DNA of 17,400 nucleotides, taken from the NCBI GenBank assembly GCA_002415855.1, contig DIAS01000177.1, forward strand, positions 1 to 17,400, read 5' to 3'. The DNA comes from Bacteroidales bacterium UBA5072. Lineage in GTDB: Bacteria; Bacteroidota; Bacteroidia; Bacteroidales; UBA10428. The translations under genes were made by a program, and so were the position numbers. Under the pieces are notes generated by a model, which was given only the letters and a program-made list of their open reading frames with translations, searched no databases and was not told where the DNA came from. Positions 1-5,784 of this stretch are shown one piece after another (positions within the stretch are counted from its first letter, which is position 1; each line of letters opens with the position of its first letter).

Positions 1-2
1 AC

Positions 3-596
3 AAGGAGTTTGTATCTTCCAAAATTGAAGGGGATGTGGCCAGTTTTTACGATCCTGCCGTCGACAGCATTCTGGATTTCTGTGCCGAGGCGGGACTGGT
101 GGCCCTGATTCATAACGATATCGACAATCCTTTTCCAAAGCCAGGGAAGCCGAATTACCTCGACGGGATGAAGGATCTTGTAAGACGTCATCCAAATACC
201 ACCATAATATGGGCTCATGCAGGCATGGGAAGGGTTGTTGCTCCGCTGAAGGATATGGCTGTGCTTCTTGGCCAGCTTTTATCGGATCCTGATTATCAAA
301 ATCTTTATTTTGATATTTCTTGGGATGAAGTGGCCAAGTATATTTTGACGAACGAAACCACAATATCCAACTCAGCGAACCTCATCAATAAATATCCCGA
401 CCACTTCCTTTTCGGAACGGATAATGTGGCCCCCGCCAGCCAGGAAAAGCATATACAGATTTATCATATCTATGAACCCCTGTGGAACCTGCTTACCCCT
501 GAAGCCCGGGAGAAGATCCTGAAAACGAATTATGAAAGGCTCTTTGATAAAGCCAGAACCGATGTCAGGGCCTGGGAAAAAGCCCATATGAAGTAA
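3..596 (+). CDS. Amidohydrolase (amidohydrolase_2 / TIM-barrel metal hydrolase), 5' end outside window
   Basis: Open reading continues in frame from the window edge (base 3) to the TAA at 594-596, so the N-terminal part is missing; 197 residues are visible. The GTG at 36 is only an internal codon. The visible part looks like the C-terminal two-thirds of an amidohydrolase_2 barrel: a strand ending in His37 (ALIHND), a strand ending in His72 (IIWAHAG), and the late metal/catalytic Asp140 in LFGTD, followed by a helical end with a Y-x-R-L-F segment typical of where these enzymes finish. Members are usually cytoplasmic hydrolases or decarboxylases of cyclic or aromatic substrates; the substrate cannot be told from this fragment. 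The early HxH metal motif and any signal peptide would lie upstream. It converges on the porin gene, with 71 bases between the stop codons and no convincing terminator there. Confidence 0.8.
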   Translation, partial: KEFVSSKIEGDVASFYDPAVDSILDFCAEAGLVALIHNDIDNPFPKPGKPNYLDGMKDLVRRHPNTTIIWAHAGMGRVVAPLKDMAVLLGQLLSDPDYQNLYFDISWDEVAKYILTNETTISNSANLINKYPDHFLFGTDNVAPASQEKHIQIYHIYEPLWNLLTPEAREKILKTNYERLFDKARTDVRAWEKAHMK

Positions 597-667
597 AACA
601 GGAATTCATTTTCCGTCAAACATGCGCCAGGGTAAGGTTCCCAATCTGCCGCAAGAACAGGGGCCTG

Positions 668-1948
668 TCAGAAATCGAAGCTTGCCAGAAAGGAGATCCT
701 GGTCGAATTGCCTTTCTGCAAATCCAGGTTGGTTCTTGAACCTGTTGTAACTTCAAAACCAAGCCTGATCGTTTCAATGGGATTATAAAAAGTGTTCGCT
801 GCAAAATACTGGCTTGATCTGAAGGTATCGTCCGTTTCAAAATCCTTGCCTTTAATATAGGACGTCCCGCCTGTCAGTGAAAATCTCCAGGAAGGACTCA
901 ATATGTAAGTATAGCTCAAGAATCCTCCCTGAATGGCCTTGAGAGACATCTTCATTAAAACGGGATCGTATACTGCATCCAGCTGCCTGTCCACGAATCC
1001 CACGTAGTAATTCGCAATACCCTGGCCTATGGAGAATTGGCCAGACAGTATGTTTTTCTCGTTGAAGTGCAGATTCGTACTGAGAAGAATTCCCCATCCG
1101 TACATCACATCCATTTTTGTCTGATTCAGATATTGTATTCTCCGGAATATACCTGCAATCTGAACATGGCCGAGTTTGTTAAAGAATTTATATCGTGCGG
1201 CAATATCAAAGTTGCTTTGTTTATTTTTGTCCTGGATGAGTGTATCGGCTGGATTGGAATAATCCGTCTGGGGTGATTCCAGCGATATGCCCGCAACGCT
1301 GCTTTCCCCGAACTTCCTTTCATACCTGATGATCCCATGCCGCTTATTGAGGCTGCTGTTTGGTCCCTCAAAATCCACGGTGGTAGGCAGCGAGGCATTA
1401 TCCATGAAAGTACTCCAGCTGTATCCGATCTTAAAAAAATTCCATTCTGCATAGGCATGCCGTAAACGCAACAAGGACTCACTCCTGCTCGCAAAATCAA
1501 CTTCGATATAGGTTTTTATCTTTCCAACCCGGGTATTTGCGTTTCCTTCAATACCTATCCGCGATTGCCGGGCACCGGCATATACACTTGACAAGCCATC
1601 AATTGATTCTTCGCCAACCGGTATATCGTAAGGCATAAATCCCTCAGTGCTGGGCATCCCTGTAAAATCGTAATAGGCATTTGTCCTTAAGCTTCCCATA
1701 AACTTGATCTTGTACTTTGATTCTTCCATGTCCAGCGGATTGATATCCCTGGCCACTTTACTCGTGTCAGCCTTGATGGGTTGCAAGGCAATGGTATCCA
1801 CACGGGTTGAAAACACATACACGGTGTCCGTCTTTATTTGCCGATCCACCCTTGTTATAGTAAGCTTCAGGGTATCTCTTTCCTGGGCATGCCCGTTAAG
1901 ATTTAACAGGACTATTAAGATCAGTAATAATTTCTTTATCAGGGGCAC
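668..1948 (-). CDS. DcaP-like outer-membrane porin
   Basis: A 426-residue exported protein. Residues 1-21 are a signal peptide (two Lys, long Leu/Ile core, G-H-A before Gln22). Residues 22-75 are a polar Thr/Asp-rich stretch, and the rest alternates like a transmembrane beta-barrel and ends in Phe, as outer-membrane barrels usually do. The region around residues 125-210 resembles the DcaP porin family: R-I-G-I-E-G early in the barrel, R-H-A-Y-A-E-W, then G-Y-S-W-S-T-F-M-D and P-T-T-V-D-F-E-G-P-N. DcaP proteins are trimeric outer-membrane channels for small organic acids and related solutes; the substrate here is unknown. The N-terminal polar stretch lacks an obvious long coiled coil. The gene starts 39 bases after the SH3b gene and is probably co-transcribed with it. 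Family placement is from remembered motifs, not a search. Confidence 0.75.
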   Translation of the reverse strand: MPLIKKLLLILIVLLNLNGHAQERDTLKLTITRVDRQIKTDTVYVFSTRVDTIALQPIKADTSKVARDINPLDMEESKYKIKFMGSLRTNAYYDFTGMPSTEGFMPYDIPVGEESIDGLSSVYAGARQSRIGIEGNANTRVGKIKTYIEVDFASRSESLLRLRHAYAEWNFFKIGYSWSTFMDNASLPTTVDFEGPNSSLNKRHGIIRYERKFGESSVAGISLESPQTDYSNPADTLIQDKNKQSNFDIAARYKFFNKLGHVQIAGIFRRIQYLNQTKMDVMYGWGILLSTNLHFNEKNILSGQFSIGQGIANYYVGFVDRQLDAVYDPVLMKMSLKAIQGGFLSYTYILSPSWRFSLTGGTSYIKGKDFETDDTFRSSQYFAANTFYNPIETIRLGFEVTTGSRTNLDLQKGNSTRISFLASFDF

Positions 1949-1987
1949 AGTCAGAAACAGTTAATTTAAAAAGGGCATTCCATGCTT

Positions 1988-2530
1988 TTAAAGTGAAAAA
2001 TCCAGTTTATAGGAAGTCCCTTTTTTAAGGATCTCCCTGCCAAAGACAGGATACAAACCAGGAGCGGAAGAAAAATAGATAACATCCTCATCGCTGAAAA
2101 TCAACTCCTTCTTTTCATGAGGAGCCAGGTTGTATACGTTCTTATTGATCCATACAAACAGAGAATGATCCGTTCGGTTGATCAGCTCAATTTCAACATC
2201 TTCAGTGTCATTTTCACCCGATTTTTCGAAAAAATGCTGTTTTTGAAAATGGAGTGTATCAGTTACCTTAACTAAAGGCTCGTAAACAAATCCAAATGAA
2301 CTCGACTCAATGTCGAAAACCTCAACATAGCCGTTTTTAGGTTCGCCGGGAAGAATAACGAGAAGATTTGAATTGCTGACTGTAGATAAAACCTTTGAAT
2401 TCACACCTGGACCTTCCCTGAAATTGATCTCAGACTGCGAACCGCCAAGTTTCAGCTGGCCGTATATCGGGAACTCATATAGAAATAGCAGAAACAAAAA
2501 AACAATTGAACTGGTTTTCATTGGTTTCAT
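1988..2530 (-). CDS. Secreted bacterial SH3 (SH3b) domain protein
   Basis: A protein of 180 residues from the chosen start. The frame is open up to an ATG at 2575, but that codon overlaps a TAAATTTG box (2573-2580). The ATG at 2530 has AAGGA five bases upstream and is followed at once by a signal peptide (residues 1-24, ending I-Y-G before Gln25). Residues about 30-90 look like an SH3b domain (N-F-R-E-G-P-G-V-N-S-K-V-L, then G-Y-V-E-V and G-F-V-Y-E-P). SH3b domains bind peptidoglycan or other surface ligands. The C-terminal half (about 105-180) is a beta-rich segment I do not recognise. The protein is probably periplasmic or outer-membrane associated. It lies 39 bases upstream of the porin gene on the same strand, so the pair may be one transcript; a role at the cell wall beneath the porin is only a guess. 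Confidence 0.7.
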   Translation of the reverse strand: MKPMKTSSIVFLFLLFLYEFPIYGQLKLGGSQSEINFREGPGVNSKVLSTVSNSNLLVILPGEPKNGYVEVFDIESSSFGFVYEPLVKVTDTLHFQKQHFFEKSGENDTEDVEIELINRTDHSLFVWINKNVYNLAPHEKKELIFSDEDVIYFSSAPGLYPVFGREILKKGTSYKLDFSL

Positions 2531-2572
2531 TTTTTCCTTACCAGAGGCGGATTCCATGTTAAAGTGGTTAAA

Positions 2573-2580
2573 CAAATTTA
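2573..2580 (-). promoter_or_regulatory. Candidate Bacteroidetes -7 box upstream of the SH3b gene
   Basis: Minus-strand TAAATTTG matches the Bacteroidetes -7 consensus TAnnTTTG and lies about 43 bases before the ATG at 2530. No clear TTTG is seen at the -33 position. If real, transcription starts after the upstream ATG at 2575, which favours the downstream start. Confidence 0.35.
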
Positions 2581-2690
2581 ACTATTCTAATTCAATATTT
2601 CTATTTTTTTTCTGTCCCTCGTTTACTAGGTAATTCACACCTTAGTCCGAGTCTGTGAGTATCTGGAAGAAAGTTATAAACACTGACTTA

Positions 2691-2798
2691 TTATGACTGA
2701 CTTCTGCTGAAAGATGTCTTTCTCAGGCTCATGGTTTTTTGGAATCTCGACAAAAACCCCTCCGCCAGCCATTCGTCGAAAAATGACTGGGGGATCAT
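2691..2798 (-). CDS. Possible small ORF downstream of tetR
   Basis: A 35-codon frame (MIPQSFFDEW... ending SRSQS) starts 43 bases after the tetR stop. The ATG is preceded by AGGGAGGT, a good Shine-Dalgarno match but only about 2 bases away, which is too close for efficient use. The first 20 residues could form an amphipathic helix and the tail is basic. I recognise no family. It may be a small peptide gene, a remnant of a longer gene, or chance. Confidence 0.15.
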   Translation of the reverse strand: MIPQSFFDEWLAEGFLSRFQKTMSLRKTSFSRSQS

Positions 2799-2840
2799 TA
2801 CCTCCCTGGGATATACTTTTTAGAACTCCCCCTCAGAATG

Positions 2841-3428
2841 TCAGCCTCCATTGGGCGATACCGGAAATACGACCGCTTTGCCGGCCATGTGTTTCAGTTT
2901 TTCTACAATTTGCGAAAACTCATGCACCATTGCGTGCAAGGAATCAAAGTCCAGGTCCTCACCGGTTAACCGCGTAAAGAAAACATCCCGTAAGATATTC
3001 CACAATTCCTGCGCCAGGGGAAGATTAACGGGCAATTTTACATAAGCAGCCCACAAGGGCATTAACTCCCTTTCCGTTCTTTTTCTGACCTTGTGAAAGG
3101 TTTCTTTGAATAAGGGAATTTTCATGTTCCTGCGTAATTGCATCTGTATAAAAGCCGAGGTTTTATACCCGATCAGCAGATGGAGGTAATCCGGATCGAA
3201 ATGCCTTAACTGCGAAATTTCATAGCAGAATTGCTCAATAACACCATAATGGTAAACAATGAGCTCGGAAAAGAATAAATCGCGGTCACCGAAATGATGA
3301 TAAAATCCTGACTTATTCCTGTTAACCAGCCGGGCCAGCTTTTCAACCTGAACACCTTCAGGTCCTTCATAAGCAAACAACCTGTAACCGGCCTCGATCC
3401 ATATTTGTGATGATTCAGATCTTGTCAA
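2841..3428 (-). CDS. TetR/AcrR-family transcriptional regulator
   Basis: 195 residues, a normal TetR-family length. Residues about 8-55 fit the N-terminal three-helix DNA-binding domain: a first helix S-Q-I-W-I-E-A-G-Y-R-L-F, then V-Q-V-E-K-L-A-R-L-V-N, and the typical recognition-helix end K-S-G-F-Y-H-H-F-G-D-R-D-L-F. The remaining all-helical part would bind a ligand and dimerise; it suggests no specific ligand. TetR proteins normally repress their own gene and a neighbour and let go when the ligand binds. There is no efflux pump or enzyme next to it, so the regulon is not obvious; the closest genes are the SHOCT protein upstream and the SH3b-porin pair downstream. A perfect 19-base dyad directly behind a -7 box in its promoter (3493-3511) is the best operator candidate. 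Confidence 0.85.
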   Translation of the reverse strand: MTRSESSQIWIEAGYRLFAYEGPEGVQVEKLARLVNRNKSGFYHHFGDRDLFFSELIVYHYGVIEQFCYEISQLRHFDPDYLHLLIGYKTSAFIQMQLRRNMKIPLFKETFHKVRKRTERELMPLWAAYVKLPVNLPLAQELWNILRDVFFTRLTGEDLDFDSLHAMVHEFSQIVEKLKHMAGKAVVFPVSPNGG

Positions 3429-3484
3429 AGCAACGAGAGATTAATTCGTCCACAAATGTATGCTTTCTGCCGTTTAGAATTACC

Positions 3485-3492
3485 CAAATATA
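3485..3492 (-). promoter_or_regulatory. Candidate -7 box of the tetR promoter
   Basis: Minus-strand TATATTTG matches TAnnTTTG and would give a leader of about 50 bases to the ATG at 3428. A second match, TACATTTG at 3453-3460, lies closer to the gene. The first is preferred because the 19-base palindrome at 3493-3511 fills exactly the space expected between the -7 and -33 elements. No good TTTG -33 box is visible. Confidence 0.4.
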
Positions 3493-3511
3493 ATTGAATT
3501 TACAATTCAAT
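3493..3511. promoter_or_regulatory. Perfect 19-base dyad, candidate TetR operator
   Basis: ATTGAATT-TAC-AATTCAAT: two perfect 8-base arms around a 3-base centre, immediately upstream of the candidate -7 box of tetR. Size, symmetry and position fit a TetR-family operator that blocks the gene's own promoter. No second copy was noticed elsewhere in the window; a lone half-site AATTCAAT lies near 2589-2596. Confidence 0.5.
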
Positions 3512-3523
3512 ATATGTTTTTAA

Positions 3524-3557
3524 CATGAAGCGATTAACCCCACCCAATAGCTTCATG
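3524..3557. repeat. Inverted repeat with 8-base arms between SHOCT gene and tetR
   Basis: CATGAAGC at 3524-3531 and GCTTCATG at 3550-3557 are perfect reverse complements separated by 18 bases. On the minus strand the stem is followed by TTAAAAAC rather than a T-run, so it is not a standard terminator. It could be an mRNA stem at the end of the SHOCT transcript or a second protein-binding site upstream of tetR. Confidence 0.4.
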
Positions 3558-3567
3558 CAGGCCAGGA

Positions 3568-3586
3568 GGTCACATCAGGAGTGACC
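3568..3586 (-). repeat. Hairpin just after the SHOCT gene stop
   Basis: Minus strand GGTCAC-TCCTGAT-GTGACC, six perfect pairs with a 7-base loop, begins three bases after the TAA of the SHOCT gene (3590-3592). No T-run follows, so it may protect the 3' end of the message or be part of a weak terminator together with the stem at 3524-3557. Confidence 0.4.
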
Positions 3587-3589
3587 AGG

Positions 3590-4126
3590 TTATAGCTTAT
3601 CGAGGTATTTCTTCTTCAGGGCAATAAATTCCGCTTCTGAAATTATTTTGTTATCAAAGAGCTCCTTCAGTTGCTTTAGATTGCTGATGGCTTTAGCCTT
3701 TTCAATTTCCTCGGTGCTTAAGGCGGCTAGTTTTTCTGTACCTGCGATCTTCTCGCCTTCCAGTGCAGCCTGCAAGATCCTGATTTCATTTTTTAGTATT
3801 GGTATGCTGTCAGTTGCCACAACATGCAAACTGTCATTGGTCAGTTTTGCAAATTCTGCATCCCTGGAGGCCTTTAGCGAATCGATCAGGTAGGACATCC
3901 TGGTAGGATCAAAATTATAATGGATCACCTTCTCCTTGACAACGTTATATACACCGACATATTTGACCAGTTCCTTGGAAACCGAATCCAGTTGCACCGT
4001 GAGGCTGTTTGAGTAACGCGTGAGAGAATCTATTTGTGCATCCTTTGGATCCACCTTGGACTTTTTTTGGCCGGTAACCTGGAACGAGACCAGCAGAACG
4101 AGCAGCATTGTAAGTAGGGTTTTCAT
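3590..4126 (-). CDS. Secreted coiled-coil protein with C-terminal SHOCT domain
   Basis: 178 residues. Residues 1-19 are a signal peptide (M-K-T-L-L-T-M-L-L core, ending V-T-G before Gln20). Residues about 28-145 are helical and probably coiled coil, with repeated polar heptad-like stretches. The last 33 residues (K-A-I-S-N-L-K-Q-L-K-E-L-F-D-N-K-I-I-S-E-A-E-F) fit the SHOCT short C-terminal domain, a two-helix module that often ends secreted or membrane proteins and is thought to mediate oligomerisation. No enzyme motif is seen; the function is unknown. It is divergent from the beta-barrel gene at 4294 and 161 bases upstream of tetR on the same strand. Dyad-rich spacing suggests the two are not simply co-translated. 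Confidence 0.7.
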   Translation of the reverse strand: MKTLLTMLLVLLVSFQVTGQKKSKVDPKDAQIDSLTRYSNSLTVQLDSVSKELVKYVGVYNVVKEKVIHYNFDPTRMSYLIDSLKASRDAEFAKLTNDSLHVVATDSIPILKNEIRILQAALEGEKIAGTEKLAALSTEEIEKAKAISNLKQLKELFDNKIISEAEFIALKKKYLDKL

Positions 4127-4202
4127 AATCTTGCATATTGGTTTTTAGCTAATTTACATTTTTTTACGCATGGAACCCTGTGTTTCCGATATATTTTCTC
4201 AT

Positions 4203-4210
4203 TATATTTG
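4203..4210 (+). promoter_or_regulatory. Candidate -7 box upstream of the beta-barrel gene
   Basis: TATATTTG matches TAnnTTTG and is 83 bases before the ATG at 4294. A weak TGTG at 4179-4182 sits about 20 bases further upstream. If real, the mRNA starts after the ATG at 4180, supporting 4294 as the start. Confidence 0.35.
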
Positions 4211-4293
4211 TGATTACAAGCAATCGAACGACATCCGCTGTGATTTCTGACAGGCGCATGATGTATCATTTTAAAATTTTTAAATATACCCGT

Positions 4294-4980
4294 ATGAAAA
4301 AACTACTTACCCTCGTCCTCTTCTTAACAGCGAGTTATGTTTTTGCTCAGGAAACGCAGCAGATTGCGCCCCGGCAGACTGTCCCTCAGCGTGCACGTAC
4401 CATTCGTCTTCATGTGTATACAAGTTATGCATTCGACGACAAAGTGGATTCTTATTACTCCTCCACCGAGTATTTTGAAGGTACCATAGAAGGTGGATTT
4501 GAATACGGCGGCGGGCTGGAATATATGCTGCATGAGGCCTATGGTCTTGAATTCTCATACCTTCGCCTCGATTCAAAAGCCCCGATGGAATATTACATGG
4601 ACGGCATTCAGCACGCTGAGTTTGATGTTGCCTCCAACTATCTGATGCTTGGCGGCAATCGTTATCTTGTAATGAACCCTAAATTAGAGCCTTATTTCGG
4701 TGTTCAACTGGGCATGTGTATTTTTAACATCGACAATCCCGAGACCGGGAATTCAGGAAGCGCAACCAAATTCACCTGGGGCATTAAGGCCGGTTTAAAT
4801 ATCTGGGCATCTGAAAAAATAGCCATCAAATTACAAGGCGGTCTGCTTTCAGCGGTACAAGCAGTAGGAGGCGGTTTGTACTTTGGCACGGGTGGTGCAG
4901 GTGCAGGAGTAGCGAGTTATTCAACCTTCTACCAGTGGACCCTGGGCGGTGGCGTGGTATTTAGCCTGGGTGGCAGGTAG
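4294..4980 (+). CDS. Outer-membrane beta-barrel protein (OmpA/OprF-like small porin fold)
   Basis: 229 residues from the chosen ATG. The frame is open back to 4180, but the 38 extra residues are not signal-like, whereas the ATG at 4294 opens a textbook signal peptide (M-K-K-L-L-T-L-V, ending V-F-A before Gln19). The mature part alternates polar and aromatic residues as in an eight-stranded barrel: G-G-F-E-Y-G-G-G-L-E-Y-M, then L-E-F-S-Y-L-R-L, N-Y-L-M-L-G-G-N-R-Y, K-L-E-P-Y-F-G-V-Q-L-G, F-T-W-G-I-K-A-G-L-N and a glycine-rich final part. The general pattern fits the outer-membrane beta-barrel group (OMP_b-brl), which contains structural proteins and small channels; a specific role cannot be given. 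The next gene, encoding an AlbA_2 protein, begins 27 bases downstream on the same strand. Confidence 0.75.
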   Translation: MKKLLTLVLFLTASYVFAQETQQIAPRQTVPQRARTIRLHVYTSYAFDDKVDSYYSSTEYFEGTIEGGFEYGGGLEYMLHEAYGLEFSYLRLDSKAPMEYYMDGIQHAEFDVASNYLMLGGNRYLVMNPKLEPYFGVQLGMCIFNIDNPETGNSGSATKFTWGIKAGLNIWASEKIAIKLQGGLLSAVQAVGGGLYFGTGGAGAGVASYSTFYQWTLGGGVVFSLGGR

Positions 4981-5007
4981 ATCATCGTGTACAGTTGCAT
5001 GCAGTAA

Positions 5008-5784
5008 ATGAAGGATTCGGTCAGGTATTCGGTGATCATTTTGGCCGGGCTGCTGTTCGGTATCTTTGTTTTCCTGCCGGTAAATGAATTGACGTCATAC
5101 TATGAATACCGTTATTCCACGGATGTTACAGTGTGGCAGTTTGTTTTTGACCAGTTCATCAGGGCTATTACCCTGCAGACTCCCGTCAAGTTCTTTTTCT
5201 ATCTGATCTTCGGCGGTTTAATGGGGGGAGTTTCCCTGATTTCATTACTGGCCTATAGAAGACGGAACTTCCTGATTTTTCAGTTGAGAAATGAGCTTGA
5301 AAAGAACCTCCATGCGCTGATCAGGCAAGGGGAGGATGAGAATCTTGAGTTCAAATCCTCCTTTCGCTATGATTACCGGCAGCAGAAGGTAAACAAAACG
5401 CTTGAGAGCGTTATTGCCAAAACACTGGCTGGTTTCATGAATACCCGGGGCGGTTCTCTGCTGATTGGTGTGGCAGATGACGGGAATATCCTGGGGCTTG
5501 AAAAGGACTACCAAACCCTGAACCGTAAGGACAGTGACGGGTATACGCAACTGATCATGACGGTGATCGCTGAAAAGATGGGCACACCGGCCTGCAAACT
5601 GGTGCGTATACTCTTTCATGTGCATGAAGGGAAAGAGGTATGCCGGCTGATTGTACTGCCCTCTCCTGTTCCGGTTTATGTCAGGGATGAGGGACAGGCC
5701 CGGTTTTATGTGCGCACCGCCTCGGGCACACGTGAAATGGATGTTCAGGAGGCCATGGTCTTTATCAGATCGCGCTGGAGTTAA
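5008..5784 (+). CDS. Membrane-anchored AlbA_2 (Schlafen-like) domain protein
   Basis: 258 residues. Two hydrophobic segments (about 7-25 and 61-83) flank a 35-residue segment that is probably periplasmic, so the protein would be a hairpin anchor with the rest in the cytoplasm. After a basic stretch (R-R-R at 84-86) and a short helix, residues 108-258 carry an AlbA_2 domain: E-N-L-E-F-K-S-S-F (111-119), then I-A-K-T-L-A-G-F-M-N-T-R-G-G-S-L-L-I-G-V-A-D-D-G (136-159) and the final F-Y-V-R-T-x-S-G-T-R-E-M-D. AlbA_2 domains are putative nucleic-acid-binding modules, usually in soluble proteins with further C-terminal domains, none of which is present here. It starts 27 bases after the beta-barrel gene, so probably one transcript. 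Its 3' end overlaps glgX by 20 bases on the opposite strand. Confidence 0.75.
   Translation: MKDSVRYSVIILAGLLFGIFVFLPVNELTSYYEYRYSTDVTVWQFVFDQFIRAITLQTPVKFFFYLIFGGLMGGVSLISLLAYRRRNFLIFQLRNELEKNLHALIRQGEDENLEFKSSFRYDYRQQKVNKTLESVIAKTLAGFMNTRGGSLLIGVADDGNILGLEKDYQTLNRKDSDGYTQLIMTVIAEKMGTPACKLVRILFHVHEGKEVCRLIVLPSPVPVYVRDEGQARFYVRTASGTREMDVQEAMVFIRSRWS

Larger units (their letters stand above)
2531..2840. other. 310-base stretch without a clear gene
   Basis: Between the SH3b start and the tetR stop there is no recognisable gene. It holds the -7 box at 2573-2580, a weak 35-codon frame (2691-2798, listed separately) and a direct repeat of ACTGACTT at 2682-2689 and 2696-2703. No strong terminator hairpin with a T-run was found after tetR. 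Confidence 0.5.

Noticed and set aside
656..667. ACAGGGGCCTGT-like palindrome as a terminator between the convergent amidohydrolase and porin genes
   Set aside because: Only five pairs with a two-base centre and no T-run on either strand.
2531..2575. Longer N-terminus for the SH3b protein (ATG at 2575)
   Set aside because: The added 15 residues would put a polar stretch before the signal peptide, and the codon overlaps a -7 promoter box; the ATG at 2530 has a better ribosome binding site.
2714..2977. Plus-strand frame of 87 codons in the gap and end of tetR
   Set aside because: It overlaps the coding end of tetR antisense, is Pro/Arg-rich with no motif and has no convincing start signal.
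4180..4293. Longer N-terminus for the beta-barrel protein (ATG at 4180)
   Set aside because: It would bury the signal peptide 38 residues in, and a candidate -7 box lies inside the extension.
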